A stretch of 64,000 nucleotides of DNA from Deinococcus betulae (GTDB lineage Bacteria > Deinococcota > Deinococci > Deinococcales > Deinococcaceae). Both the position numbers and the translations under genes were made by a program. The notes below the pieces were generated by a model. The model ran no database searches, had not been told where the DNA came from, and saw nothing but the letters and a program-made list of their open reading frames with translations. The stretch covers positions 62,001-126,000 of the forward strand of contig NZ_JAIQXU010000010.1 in NCBI RefSeq assembly GCF_020166395.1, given 5' to 3'. Below are positions 1 through 10,048 of this stretch, one piece after another; position 1 is the stretch's first letter; each line of letters opens with the position of its first letter.

Positions 1-431
1 TGACCCTGCGGCCTACCGTGGATGCCGCCCAGTACGCCGAAGCTTGCGCGGCCTACGCCTCTGTGGACGCCGACCACCCTGGGCATCCAGAGCAGGCCAG
101 AATTCTCAGTGAGGACGATCTCCACAAGACCATCGCCGCCGGCACGATGTTTGACGTGCTGTGGCAGGGGCAGTGGGCGGGGTACGTCGGGACTCAGGCT
201 TACTCGCAGTTGGGACTGGACGCCCAGGTGATTCAGGAAGTGCTGCTGGCGCCACACGTCAGGGGCCGCCGTCTGGGCACGGCGCTCAGCACCCTGCTGG
301 CCCGGCACCTGCCCGGCGAGCGGCAGGTCCTGAGCGGCACCATCCACGGCCACAACCGGGGCGCCCTCCAGGCCGCGCGGGGGGCGGGCCGCCACGATGT
401 CGGTGGCTGGTGGTGGGTGCCGCTGGGCTGA
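1..431 (+). CDS. GNAT-family N-acetyltransferase, 5' end outside window
   Basis: The reading frame is open from the first bases of the window to the TGA at 429-431, so the gene starts upstream. The visible part is the C-terminal acetyl-CoA-binding half of a GNAT fold. It shows the beta4 strand and pyrophosphate loop (IQEVLLAPHVRGRRLG), then an alpha3 helix and an HNRGALQAARGAG segment matching the usual N..A...Y...GF region. A GTG at 18 could serve as a start but would leave an incomplete fold, so truncation by the window edge is the better reading. The acyl acceptor cannot be inferred. Confidence 0.7.
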   Translation, partial: TLRPTVDAAQYAEACAAYASVDADHPGHPEQARILSEDDLHKTIAAGTMFDVLWQGQWAGYVGTQAYSQLGLDAQVIQEVLLAPHVRGRRLGTALSTLLARHLPGERQVLSGTIHGHNRGALQAARGAGRHDVGGWWWVPLG

Positions 432-498
432 ATGGCGGCTCGACTGGGGCATTCAGTTCTGGTGCATGGCGCGTTTTTAGGCCTTCAAACTTCCGCCA

Positions 499-1284
499 CT
501 AACCTGACTGCCGATCTGACTGCTCCTGCTGCGCGGCCTCAAGGGCCTGTGACACCGCCTGCGCCCGCACCGTTCTGGCGGCGCGCACGGTAAACAGCAT
601 GACCACGCCGGCAAACAGCATCGTGAAATACAGGTAGGCGCTGGGCACCCCCACCTCGAAGGCCTCTGCCACCAGATTGGTTCCCACCAGCAGCAGGAAG
701 GCAGCGGCCAGCAGTTTCAGCGGCGGGTGCGCGTCCAGATACCGGCTGATGGGCCCACTGGCCGCCACCATCACGACCATCGCCAGGACCACGGCGGTGA
801 CCATCACCGGCACGTTGCCGCTGATACCGATGGCCGTAATTACGCTGTCGAGGCTGAACACCACGTCAATCAGGGGAATTTGCAGGATGACACTCAGCAG
901 CGAGACCTGGCCGGCGCTGGCCTCGCCGGTGCCCAGGGGGTCAGCCGCCATCCGCGACAACTCGCGCACACTCTTGACCATCAGGAAGAGTCCGCCGCCA
1001 ATCAGAATCAGGTCGCGCACGCTGAGCCCCTGGCCCAGCACCGTCAGCAGCGGTTCTTGAAGGCGCGTCAGCCAGGCAATGCCGCTCAGCAGCGCCACGC
1101 GCGTCACGACGGCCAGGGTCAGCCCCACGGTGCGGGCCAGTGCCTGCTGTGAGGCGGGCAACCGGGACGCCAGCAGTGTGATAAACACAACGTTGTCAAT
1201 GCCCAGCACCAGTTCCAGCAGGGTCAGGCTCAGCACGCCGACCCACGCTGAGGGACTGCTCAGCGCCTGCACAAAGTCCGCCAT
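499..1284 (-). CDS. TerC-family integral membrane protein (probable metal exporter)
   Basis: A 261-residue multipass membrane protein of the TerC/YkoY/Alx family. Members export Mn2+ or associate with tellurite resistance and metallation of secreted enzymes. Family signatures are an N-terminal LELVLGIDNVVFI segment and a second VVFSLDSVITAIG segment, each with the conserved acidic residue in a membrane helix. About seven hydrophobic helices can be counted. The ATG at 1282-1284 is chosen because AGGGTGAAGGG lies just upstream. A longer frame to 1383 exists but its extra N-terminus is not membrane-like. The leader carries competing hairpins (1351-1401). Metal specificity is inferred from family only. 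Confidence 0.85.
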   Translation of the reverse strand: MADFVQALSSPSAWVGVLSLTLLELVLGIDNVVFITLLASRLPASQQALARTVGLTLAVVTRVALLSGIAWLTRLQEPLLTVLGQGLSVRDLILIGGGLFLMVKSVRELSRMAADPLGTGEASAGQVSLLSVILQIPLIDVVFSLDSVITAIGISGNVPVMVTAVVLAMVVMVAASGPISRYLDAHPPLKLLAAAFLLLVGTNLVAEAFEVGVPSAYLYFTMLFAGVVMLFTVRAARTVRAQAVSQALEAAQQEQSDRQSG

Positions 1285-1350
1285 ACCCTTCACCCTACGG
1301 TGAGCGGTCCCCGCGTGGCCCGGCTTAAAGGGTCGGTCAAGATATAAGGC

Positions 1351-1401
1351 GTCAGGCGAACGCTGACCTTGCTGTGTGGGCACACAACTGGGTCGCCTGA
1401 C
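1351..1401 (-). promoter_or_regulatory. terC leader: nested and mutually exclusive hairpins
   Basis: GTCAGGCGA (1351-1359) is a perfect inverted match to TCGCCTGAC (1393-1401) and encloses a second hairpin, TGTGTG (1373-1378) with CACACA (1381-1386). The same GTCAG (1351-1355) can instead pair locally with CTGAC (1362-1366). Competing pairings of this kind suit a regulatory leader. I could not fit the conserved yybP-ykoY Mn2+ riboswitch core to it. Confidence 0.35.
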
Positions 1402-1591
1402 AGGGCTGCGGCGCGGCCATCTTCAGGTTGACAGGGCGCTGGGAGGGTCGGCTCCATTCTACAACCAGAAGAAGGCCGTACCAGGCTTGTCCTGTCTGCC
1501 TCGTTCACTCATCAGAAGGGCCCCAATGTGTCGGTGTCACGTTCGGCTCCCCGCCCTGCGCGGCCTGAAGCTTTTTGCAGACGCTTCAATC

Positions 1592-1620
1592 GGGGGCCCT
1601 GACAGACTGTCCAGAGCCCC
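1592..1620. other. Strong hairpin upstream of the typA promoter region
   Basis: GGGGC and GCCCC flank an inner CTGACAG / CTGTCCAG pairing, giving an almost continuous stem with a very short loop. It lies 10 nt upstream of a TAAACT (1631-1636) that could be a -10 box. It may be the end of the terC-side divergent region or a protein-binding site. No function is assigned. Confidence 0.3.
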
Positions 1621-1650
1621 TGATTTCTGCTAAACTTTCTGTTTGGGTGT

Positions 1651-1680
1651 CCCGCCCACGCGATGTGAGGCGGGCTTTTT
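1651..1680 (+). terminator. Intrinsic-terminator-like attenuator in the typA 5' region
   Basis: CCCGCC (1651-1656) pairs with GGCGGG (1669-1674) and is followed at once by CTTTTT (1675-1680), a textbook + strand intrinsic terminator. No + strand gene lies upstream for more than 1.2 kb. The transcript it stops should therefore begin at the nearby TAAACT-type promoter, which makes it an attenuator in the typA leader or the end of a very short RNA. Confidence 0.55.
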
Positions 1681-1750
1681 CATGCCAATGAGAGCAGAAG
1701 GCCGCCCGCGCCGCCGGGGCCAACCGCTCCGCACCTAAGGAGCTGCAACT

Positions 1751-3532
<1,782 letters not shown>

Positions 3533-3548
3533 AGAAAGAAGTCCACAG

Positions 3549-3578
3549 AGGGCCGCAGTGAAGTTGCTGTGGCCCTTT
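3549..3578 (+). terminator. Weak intrinsic terminator after typA
   Basis: AGGGCCGCAG (3549-3558) pairs with CTGTGGCCCT (3567-3576) with a single G-U pair and an 8-nt loop, followed by TT. It lies 16 nt past the typA stop. The T-tract is minimal, so efficiency is uncertain. Confidence 0.5.
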
Positions 3579-3736
3579 CGCATGGCTGGAGAGGTCCGGC
3601 TTTCGGGCCTGCCGCCGGCCAACACGGTGCCCTTCAAGCGAAGCGGCTCGGCGCGGGGGCAACTGACCAGCGAGGTGTGAGCAGGGCGGCCGCGTGGTGG
3701 GCCTGACAGCCGACAGGCCGTATTAGGCTCTGGGCC

Positions 3737-4243
3737 ATGTTCACTGCGCCTCTTGTTCGCCCCGCTTTCCTTCGGGACGTGCCGGCCATCACGGCCATCT
3801 ACAACCATGCCGTTGTGCACACGACCGCCTCCTATGACCTGGAGCCCGTCACCGAAGCCTCGCGCCTGGCGTGGTTCGAGGCCAGGCAGGCGGACGGCTG
3901 GCCGGTCTGGGTGGCTGAGCAGGGCGGGCAGGTGGTGGGCTGGGCCACCTTCGGCCCCTTCCGCGCCAAGCCGGGCTACCGCTTCACCGCCGAGCACTCG
4001 GTCTATGTGGCCCCAGACGCGCAGGGCCAGGGCGCTGGGCGCCTGCTCATGACCTATCTGATTGCGGAGGCCCGCCAGCGTGGCCTGCACAGCCTGGTTG
4101 GCGGTGTGGACGCCGAGAACACCGGCAGCTTGGCCTTTCATGCCCGGCTGGGCTTCGTGCCGGTCGCCCACTTCCGACAGGTGGGCCGCAAGTTTGACCG
4201 CTGGCTGGACCTGACCTTTGTGCAGCTTCTGCTGGAGCCGTAG
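3737..4243 (+). CDS. GNAT N-acetyltransferase, phosphinothricin/methionine-sulfone acetyltransferase-like
   Basis: A 168-residue GNAT protein of the Pat/Bar/MnaT subfamily, which acetylates L-amino-acid analogues such as phosphinothricin, methionine sulfoximine or methionine sulfone. The N-terminal RPAFLRDVPAITAIYNHAV stretch, the central HSVYVAPDAQGQGAGRLLM acetyl-CoA loop and the late GFVPVAHFRQVG are typical. The start is leaderless: a TAGGCT -10 box (3724-3729) lies 7 nt before the ATG with no Shine-Dalgarno. It precedes a membrane-protein gene on the same strand. Substrate is inferred from subfamily only. Confidence 0.82.
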   Translation: MFTAPLVRPAFLRDVPAITAIYNHAVVHTTASYDLEPVTEASRLAWFEARQADGWPVWVAEQGGQVVGWATFGPFRAKPGYRFTAEHSVYVAPDAQGQGAGRLLMTYLIAEARQRGLHSLVGGVDAENTGSLAFHARLGFVPVAHFRQVGRKFDRWLDLTFVQLLLEP

Positions 4244-4278
4244 GCGGCTTTGCGGCGCGGCGGGTGTACCCTGTACCC

Positions 4279-5172
4279 ATGCTGGCGGCCCTAGAGAGCG
4301 TGCGGAGCTTGGTGGAACCTTTGGGTGGAATGGTCCATGTTGCGGCTGGCTTTGCCGTGGCGTTCTTTGCCTCCTCGGTGTTTTCGCCGGCAGGCAAACA
4401 CGCCGCCGTGGTGGGGCGGGCCGCCGCCGTCGTAGTGGTGCTGACCCTGCTGGGCGCGACCTGGCTGGTGCACCCGGCGGCGGGGATGCTGCTGGGGTAC
4501 TTCGGGTCAAGGGCCTTCACGCGCAAGCAGAGCACGCCGGGGGGCCTGCTGGCAGCGCTGCTGGCTGGTCTGGCCTTTATCGCCCTGGGGGCGACCTGGC
4601 TGCTGTATCCGCTGTTTTTCATGGCGCTGGCCTGGCTGCTGTCGGGCGGCTGGCAGCGGGTGGCCCGGAGCCCCGCACCCGCCACCCCTGACCCGGTCGT
4701 CCCGGCGCCACTGCCCGCTCAGGCCAGTGGCACGCCCATGCCGGCCGCCGAAAGCCCCCTGGTCGCCCTGCTGCGCGATGAGCGCCTGCCCCCCGAGGCC
4801 CGGGCGCAGCTGGCGGCCCTGAACCTGCGGACCCAGGAGGCCCTATCGCTGCTGCAGACGCAGGGCGTGGACGGCAGTGAGGCGGGTTACCTGACCCGCG
4901 CCATCCGCGACGAGTACGCCCCTGGCGCCGTGAACGCCTACTTGAAATTGCCGCGCTCGCTGGCCGATTCTGCCCCTCTTCAGGACGGCAAAACAGGCCG
5001 CGCCCTGCTGGCCGAACAGCTAGAACTACTCCTGGAAGGTGTTCAGGACGTGATTAACAGCACGCTGCGCAGCGGCAGTCAGGATCTCCTGAGCCACGGG
5101 CGTTTCCTGCGGGACCGCTTTGAAAAGGTGAGCGCCGACCTGCGCGTGCCGGTTGAAGTCAAGGCGAAGTAG
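4279..5172 (+). CDS. Hypothetical membrane protein with soluble C-terminal half
   Basis: 297 residues, family not recognised. The first ~130 residues hold about four hydrophobic helices (FAVAFFASSVF, AAAVVVVLTLLGATWLV, LLAALLAGLAFIALGATWLL). A Pro/Ala-rich linker (residues 140-160) follows, then a soluble helical domain of ~140 residues with DEYAPGAVNAYLKLP and LLAEQLELLLEGVQDVIN. I choose the ATG at 4279: a TACCCT box (4267-4272) sits 6 nt upstream, the leaderless pattern seen across this window. The GTG at 4264 would lie upstream of that box. The C-terminal domain reads like a cytoplasmic oligomerisation module. No function is assigned. Confidence 0.72.
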   Translation: MLAALESVRSLVEPLGGMVHVAAGFAVAFFASSVFSPAGKHAAVVGRAAAVVVVLTLLGATWLVHPAAGMLLGYFGSRAFTRKQSTPGGLLAALLAGLAFIALGATWLLYPLFFMALAWLLSGGWQRVARSPAPATPDPVVPAPLPAQASGTPMPAAESPLVALLRDERLPPEARAQLAALNLRTQEALSLLQTQGVDGSEAGYLTRAIRDEYAPGAVNAYLKLPRSLADSAPLQDGKTGRALLAEQLELLLEGVQDVINSTLRSGSQDLLSHGRFLRDRFEKVSADLRVPVEVKAK

Positions 5173-5226
5173 AGGGGCCGCTCTCTTTCATTACGCTCTG
5201 CACAGAACGCGCTATGCTGAGGGGCG

Positions 5227-7416
5227 ATGTCTGCCGTGCTGCCCGCCCCTGAATCCGCCCTGAGTGTCCTGAAAACCGTCTGGGGCTATGACGCCTTTCG
5301 GGGCGTGCAGGCCGACATTGTTCAGACGGTAATGGCCGGGGGCAACGCCCTGGTGCTGATGCCCACTGGCGGCGGCAAGAGCCTGTGTTATCAGGTGCCC
5401 AGCCTGCTGCGCCCTGGCGTGGGCGTCGTGGTCTCGCCCCTCATTGCCCTGATGAAAGACCAAGTGGACACCCTGCGCGCCCTAGGCGTGCGGGCCGCGT
5501 TCCTGAATTCCACCCTCTCGCCTGAGGGTGCCCGAGAGGTGGAGGCGGCGCTGCTCTCAGGCGACCTCGACCTGCTGTATGTGGCCCCGGAGCGCTTGCT
5601 CCTGCCCCGGACCCTGGACCTTCTGGAGCGCGCCCCCGTGGCCCTGTTCGCGGTGGACGAAGCGCACTGCGTTTCTCAGTGGGGGCACGATTTCCGCCCT
5701 GAATACCAGGGCCTGAGCATGCTCCCCGAGCGCTTTGGGCACATCCCGCGCCTGGCCCTGACCGCCACCGCCGATGACCGCACCCGCGCCGACATCCTGC
5801 GCGTCCTGGGCCTGCAAGGGGCGCCGCAGTTCATCTCCAGCTTTGACCGGCCCAACATTCAGTACCGCGTGGCGAACAAGGAAGGGCCTAAGACCCAGCT
5901 GCTGGACTTTATCCGCTCGGAGCACGCCGGAGACGCGGGCATTGTGTACTGCCTGTCGCGCAAGTCGGTGGAGGAGACGGCGCAGTGGCTCTGCGCGCAG
6001 GGGGTTGACGCAGTGGCCTACCACGCGGGCCTCTCGCCACGTGAACGCAACCAGGCCCAGGAGCGTTTTCTGAATGAGGAGGGGCTGGTCGTGGTCGCCA
6101 CCGTGGCGTTTGGGATGGGCATTGACAAGCCCAATGTGCGCTTTGTGGCCCACCTGGACCTGCCCAAGAGCATGGAAGGCTATTACCAGGAAACGGGCCG
6201 CGCTGGCCGTGACGGCCTGCCGGGGACCGCCTGGATGGTGTACGGCCTGGCCGACGTGGTGAATGTCCGCCGCATGCTGGCGGGCAGCGACGCCCCTGAA
6301 GAGGTCAAGCGCGCCGAGGCGGGCAAGCTGGACGCCCTGCTGACCTACTGCGAGACCGCCGCCTGCCGACGCGAGGTGCTGCTCGCCTACTTTGGCGAGA
6401 GCTTTCACGGCCCCTGCGGCAACTGCGACACCTGCCTGAACCCGCCCCAGGTGCGCGACATGACCCGCGAGGCGCAGATGGCTCTGTCGGCCGCTATTCG
6501 CACCGGCAACCGCTACGGCGCGGCCCACCTGACGGACGTGCTCCTGGGCCGCGCCACCGAGAAAGTCGTGGGGATGGGCCACCACACCCTGCCCACTTTT
6601 GGGGTCGGCGCCGCGCACGACGAGAAGGTGTGGCGTGGGGTGCTGCGCCAGCTGGTCAGCCTGGGCTACCTGGCGGCGGGTGAATACCACGGGCTGTCGG
6701 CCACCGGCAAGGCCCGCACGCTTCTGAAAGGCGAGACGGCCCTGGTGCTGCGGGAAGACACGCTGCAACCCAAAACGAATAAGCGCGAGCGCACCCGTGA
6801 CCGGGGCGGCAGCCGCGCTCCTGTGGCCCCCAGCGACCAACCGCTGTTTGAAGCCCTGCGCGGCTGGCGCCTGGCCCGCGCCCGCAGCCTGGGCGTGCCG
6901 CCCTACGTCATCTTTACCGACGCCACCCTCAAGGCCATCACCGAACTAAAGCCCACCAGCCACGCAACCCTGGGCACCGTCAGTGGGGTGGGGCAGCGCA
7001 AGCTGGCCGATTACGGTGACGAGGTGGTGCAGCTGGTCCGCGACTCGCTGGGCGGCCTGACGCCTGCTCCGGTCAGCGCCCCTGAACGCGGCGCGCGTGA
7101 GAACAGTGCGCTGCTGGGCATTCTCAAAGGCCGCCCGGCGCCCGAGCCAGTGCTGCTGCCCCCCACTGCCCCCGCCGACCCGGCGCACACCGAGCAAGTG
7201 GCCGAGGCCCTGCGCGAGTTACGCAAGGCCCTGAGCAAGGAAACAGGCCACAGCGCCTTTGTCATCTTTCCAAACGCGACGCTGGAAGCCCTGGCGGCCC
7301 GTCAGCCCCACACCCTGGCCGAGATGCAAGACCTCCCCGGCTTTGGCCCCAAGCGCCTTGAGGCCTATGGAGAGCGGGTGCTGGAAACGGTGCGGAGCGT
7401 GCTGGACGAAGGCTAG
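5227..7416 (+). CDS. recQ: ATP-dependent DNA helicase RecQ with two HRDC domains
   Basis: A 729-residue 3'-5' DNA helicase acting in recombinational repair and fork restart. Order: helicase core with Walker A (TGGGKS, about residues 47-52) and DEAH box (AVDEAHCVSQWGHDFRPEY, near 142); motif VI region YYQETGRAGRDG; Zn-binding RQC with CETAACRREVLL and CGNCDTC; winged helix; then two HRDC domains (about 535-610 and 655-725). The well-studied D. radiodurans RecQ has three HRDC domains, so this copy has one fewer. The start is leaderless: TATGCT (5213-5218) lies 8 nt before the ATG. No radiation/desiccation response palindrome was found upstream. Confidence 0.96.
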   Translation: MSAVLPAPESALSVLKTVWGYDAFRGVQADIVQTVMAGGNALVLMPTGGGKSLCYQVPSLLRPGVGVVVSPLIALMKDQVDTLRALGVRAAFLNSTLSPEGAREVEAALLSGDLDLLYVAPERLLLPRTLDLLERAPVALFAVDEAHCVSQWGHDFRPEYQGLSMLPERFGHIPRLALTATADDRTRADILRVLGLQGAPQFISSFDRPNIQYRVANKEGPKTQLLDFIRSEHAGDAGIVYCLSRKSVEETAQWLCAQGVDAVAYHAGLSPRERNQAQERFLNEEGLVVVATVAFGMGIDKPNVRFVAHLDLPKSMEGYYQETGRAGRDGLPGTAWMVYGLADVVNVRRMLAGSDAPEEVKRAEAGKLDALLTYCETAACRREVLLAYFGESFHGPCGNCDTCLNPPQVRDMTREAQMALSAAIRTGNRYGAAHLTDVLLGRATEKVVGMGHHTLPTFGVGAAHDEKVWRGVLRQLVSLGYLAAGEYHGLSATGKARTLLKGETALVLREDTLQPKTNKRERTRDRGGSRAPVAPSDQPLFEALRGWRLARARSLGVPPYVIFTDATLKAITELKPTSHATLGTVSGVGQRKLADYGDEVVQLVRDSLGGLTPAPVSAPERGARENSALLGILKGRPAPEPVLLPPTAPADPAHTEQVAEALRELRKALSKETGHSAFVIFPNATLEALAARQPHTLAEMQDLPGFGPKRLEAYGERVLETVRSVLDEG

Positions 7417-7667
7417 AACCTGGTCTGCCCCAGCGACGAGCGCTGACCAGGCTTGCTCGGGGTGGCCTGGTCTGACTCTCCTTGATAGCCGTGGCTGTCT
7501 CTGGAATCTGCTAGCCCTCATTGAACTGGGGAAACCGGGCGGCTTCACAGCTCACCACACTCCAGCCGGCCCAAGTTACATGCTGGGCACTCCATGCTTC
7601 ATCGGTCGCCCGTAGGAAGAGCAAAGGCGACCCCTCACCGACAGTCAGCCGCGAGATGAAAGGCCAA

Positions 7668-7806
7668 TCATACGGATTCCGCTTTATTGCAGCACAGCCG
7701 GACAGGCACCGTCGGTGCTTCCATATCGCGAAATCCGCATCTGTTCCTTCTCACTCCGCTCGGATTCCACCCGGCATTCTGCTCGATTCAATCGGAGGCC
7801 GTATCA
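7668..7806. repeat. 139-bp element with imperfect terminal inverted repeats (SNR/MITE-like)
   Basis: TCATACGGATTCCG (7668-7681) is matched in inverse by CGGAGGCCGTATCA (7793-7806), about 11 of 14 positions. The interior has a GCACC/GGTGC hairpin and a second GGATTCC. Size and TIRs resemble the small non-coding repeats of Deinococcus genomes. The right end contains the stop codon of the DUF1622 gene. Together with the unremarkable recQ 3' side (7417-7667, where CCTGGTC at 7419 and GACCAGG at 7445 can form a hairpin) it fills the gap between the two genes. Confidence 0.45.
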
Positions 7807-8163
7807 GTCCCTATCCTCCTGCCGCGCCTGATGACCATCAATCTCGCGCTGAAGGAAGAAATTGAGCAGTGTTCGCAGCGCCGCGATGGCGGCCAGCTTG
7901 CCAATGTCGTCCCAGGAGGGCGCGATGGCCGTGCGCAGAATATCGGCCGCCAGCGTGAATTCCAGGGCGACCGCCAGCCAGCGGCCCAGCTCTAATCTCA
8001 GGCTTTCTTTCTGCACGTCTGGTTGCGTGCTGGGCCGCACAAACGCCGTGGCTGCTCGTCCCAGGGCCACCAGCACCGCCGCCGCAATGACCAGCGCGGC
8101 GGCCACCTCGACCCCAGTGGCCACCCACTCGGTTACCACCTTGACCTTCTCCAGCAGGGTCAC
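7804..8163 (-). CDS. DUF1622 family membrane protein
   Basis: 119 residues with two transmembrane helices ([18 protein letters not shown] at residues 18-35 and one around 65-80). The [28 protein letters not shown] segment is characteristic of DUF1622, a small inner-membrane family of unknown role. Its GTG start overlaps the stop of the upstream HAD gene (GTGA, 8160-8163), so the two are translationally coupled. The stop codon lies inside the right terminal repeat of the element at 7668-7806, so the C-terminal few residues may have been altered by that insertion. Confidence 0.8.
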   Translation of the reverse strand: MTLLEKVKVVTEWVATGVEVAAALVIAAAVLVALGRAATAFVRPSTQPDVQKESLRLELGRWLAVALEFTLAADILRTAIAPSWDDIGKLAAIAALRTLLNFFLQREIDGHQARQEDRD

Positions 8164-8954
8164 AGGGTCAGCGCCAGCTCCACAGCCTCGCGCAGACCCC
8201 CGTCGTCCACATGGCCGACAAAGTGCCGCGCTGCCTGCCGGGCCGGGGCGTCGGCGTTGCCCATGGCCACCGGATGCCCCACCTCGCGCATGGCAGTCAC
8301 GTCGTTCTCGCCGTCCCCCACCATCATCACGCGGTCCAGCGGCACCCCGTAGGCCCGCGCCACCTGGGCCACCGCGCTGCCCTTGCCCACCCCTGCCCGC
8401 GTGACCGAGATAAACATGGCGTCCGGCATTACCGGGCTGCCGGCTGGGTGCAGGCTCAGCCCCTCGTAGGGCGCAGCGGTCACGGCGGCTTCTTGCTCAC
8501 GCGCCACCACCCACTGCACCCGCACCACGTCGCCGCTCAGGTCGCTGAGCGCTTTGGGGTGATACGGCACCCCCAGCAGCCGCGCGTGGCGTTCGGCGTA
8601 GTCGCCGGGTTTGGTGATTGCAAAGTCCAGGTCGGTGTAGACCTCCAGCAGCCGGTCTTCCTGCTGCGCCCGCGCCAGCAGGCCCGGCAGGCTTTCTGAT
8701 GGAAACGGCTCGGAGAGGCTGTGGCCGCTGCTCACGTTGACGATGCTGGCCCCGTTCTGAAAAATATGCCAGCCGTCCCCGTCTATCCGCTCGGCGTAGG
8801 CGCGGGCGTTGCCAAAAGCCGGGCGCCCGCTGCACAGGGCCAGCCGCACCCCCTGCGCGCGGGCTGTCTGGAGCGCCGCCCACACGTCTTCCCGGATGAT
8901 GTTCCCCGTGCCCACCAGGGTGCCGTCCACGTCAATGCAAATCAGGCCAAGCAT
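8160..8954 (-). CDS. Cof-type HAD-IIB hydrolase (sugar/nucleotide phosphatase-like)
   Basis: 264 residues. HAD motif I is CIDVDGTL (nucleophile Asp in the first ten residues), motif II LCSGRP, and motif [16 protein letters not shown] near the C-terminus, with the large IIB alpha/beta cap between. Family members dephosphorylate sugar phosphates, FMN or other small phosphorylated metabolites; the substrate cannot be read from sequence. The start is leaderless: TAGACT (+ strand 8962-8967) lies 7 nt upstream of the ATG. The DUF1622 gene follows with a 4-nt overlap. Confidence 0.88.
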   Translation of the reverse strand: MLGLICIDVDGTLVGTGNIIREDVWAALQTARAQGVRLALCSGRPAFGNARAYAERIDGDGWHIFQNGASIVNVSSGHSLSEPFPSESLPGLLARAQQEDRLLEVYTDLDFAITKPGDYAERHARLLGVPYHPKALSDLSGDVVRVQWVVAREQEAAVTAAPYEGLSLHPAGSPVMPDAMFISVTRAGVGKGSAVAQVARAYGVPLDRVMMVGDGENDVTAMREVGHPVAMGNADAPARQAARHFVGHVDDGGLREAVELALTL

Positions 8955-8972
8955 GGGGCGCAGTCTAGAGTG

Positions 8973-9875
8973 CTACCGCCCCACCACCGGGCGGGGTGCC
9001 CAGGTGCCTTCGCGCTCCACCGTGGCCTGACCGCCCACATGCACCGCTGTGACCCGCTCACCCTGCAGTTCCAGTTCCACTTCGACCTCGCCGGGGGTGC
9101 CCAGCGCGTGCCCCTGATACACCACGCCGCAGGCCCGTTCGCCGCGCACCGGCAGGCGGCCCTGGCTGGCCAGCAGCGCCATCAGAGCGCCGGCCGCGCT
9201 GCCAGTCACCGGGTCTTCCGGAATGCCCACGGCTGGGGCAAAGTCCCGCGCCGCAAAACGGTTGACGCCCATCGGTGCGTAGGCGTACAGGCTGACCACG
9301 CCCAGCGCCTCGGTCAGGGCCTGAATCCGCGGCAGGTCCGGCTCTAGGCCGTCCAGAATCACGCTGTCGAGCAGCGGGAGAAAGACACTCCAGAGACCCG
9401 TGCTGGCCGCCGCCATCGGCAGTCCCCGGTGAACCATGCGCGCGTCAATGCCCAGGGCTTCGGCCAGTTCAGTGCGGATGCTGCGGGGCAGCGGGCGGTA
9501 ACTGGGCGCCGGTTGCTGCATCCACACCCGCTGCGGCACCCCTACCACGCTGTCCAGCCGCAGCGGCACCCGCCCGGCCAGCGTGTCCAGGTACAGCACA
9601 GAGGTGCCGTCCCACTCGCCGGCCTGCGCCAGGGTCAGGCCCAGGGCCACGGTGGCATGGCCGCAGAAATCTACTTCTTGCGTCGGCGTAAAGTAGCGCA
9701 CCCGCAGAATCTGCCCTTCGCGCCGCATGACATACACCGTCTCTGGCGCGCCGATCTGGGCCGCCAGGGCCTGCATGTCTGTGCGGCTCAGTTCGCCGGC
9801 GCGCAGCACCACGCCCGCCCGGTTGCCGTGCCCTGGCGTCTCGGTGAAGGCACTCACCTCGCTATAGGCAATCAT
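8973..9875 (-). CDS. PhzF family isomerase/epimerase-like protein
   Basis: 300 residues in the PhzF/diaminopimelate-epimerase fold. Diagnostic are GNRAGVVL near residue 17, [10 protein letters not shown] (the catalytic Glu of PhzF lies in this segment), [13 protein letters not shown] and the late [12 protein letters not shown]. Only the phenazine enzyme has a firmly known reaction, so function is open. I use the ATG at 9873-9875, preceded by TACAGT (9882-9887) with a 6-nt gap; a longer frame to 10034 lacks family sequence. Divergent from the PRC-barrel gene, with a 10-bp palindrome CTTGGCCAAG (9946-9955) between them. Confidence 0.88.
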   Translation of the reverse strand: MIAYSEVSAFTETPGHGNRAGVVLRAGELSRTDMQALAAQIGAPETVYVMRREGQILRVRYFTPTQEVDFCGHATVALGLTLAQAGEWDGTSVLYLDTLAGRVPLRLDSVVGVPQRVWMQQPAPSYRPLPRSIRTELAEALGIDARMVHRGLPMAAASTGLWSVFLPLLDSVILDGLEPDLPRIQALTEALGVVSLYAYAPMGVNRFAARDFAPAVGIPEDPVTGSAAGALMALLASQGRLPVRGERACGVVYQGHALGTPGEVEVELELQGERVTAVHVGGQATVEREGTWAPRPVVGR

Positions 9876-10048
9876 GTCTCTACTGTATCCCAGCACCTTA
9901 AGACTCACTTGAATGGATCTGAAGCGCATCTCCATCAATCTGCTTCTTGGCCAAGACTTGAGCAGAGTCGTAAAAATCTTTGCGTTTGCCCTGCCACACT
10001 CCGGCCAGTTCATTCCCTTCCCGGGTGAGCCCATTCAAGGAGGCTGTT

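Noticed and set aside
1285..1500. yybP-ykoY Mn2+ riboswitch upstream of terC
   Set aside because: The conserved GGGGAGUAG and GCAAGACC elements were not found in the expected order, only partial look-alikes.
5173..5226. Radiation/desiccation response motif upstream of recQ (also checked for uvrC)
   Set aside because: No TTATGTCATTGACATAA-like palindrome in either promoter region.
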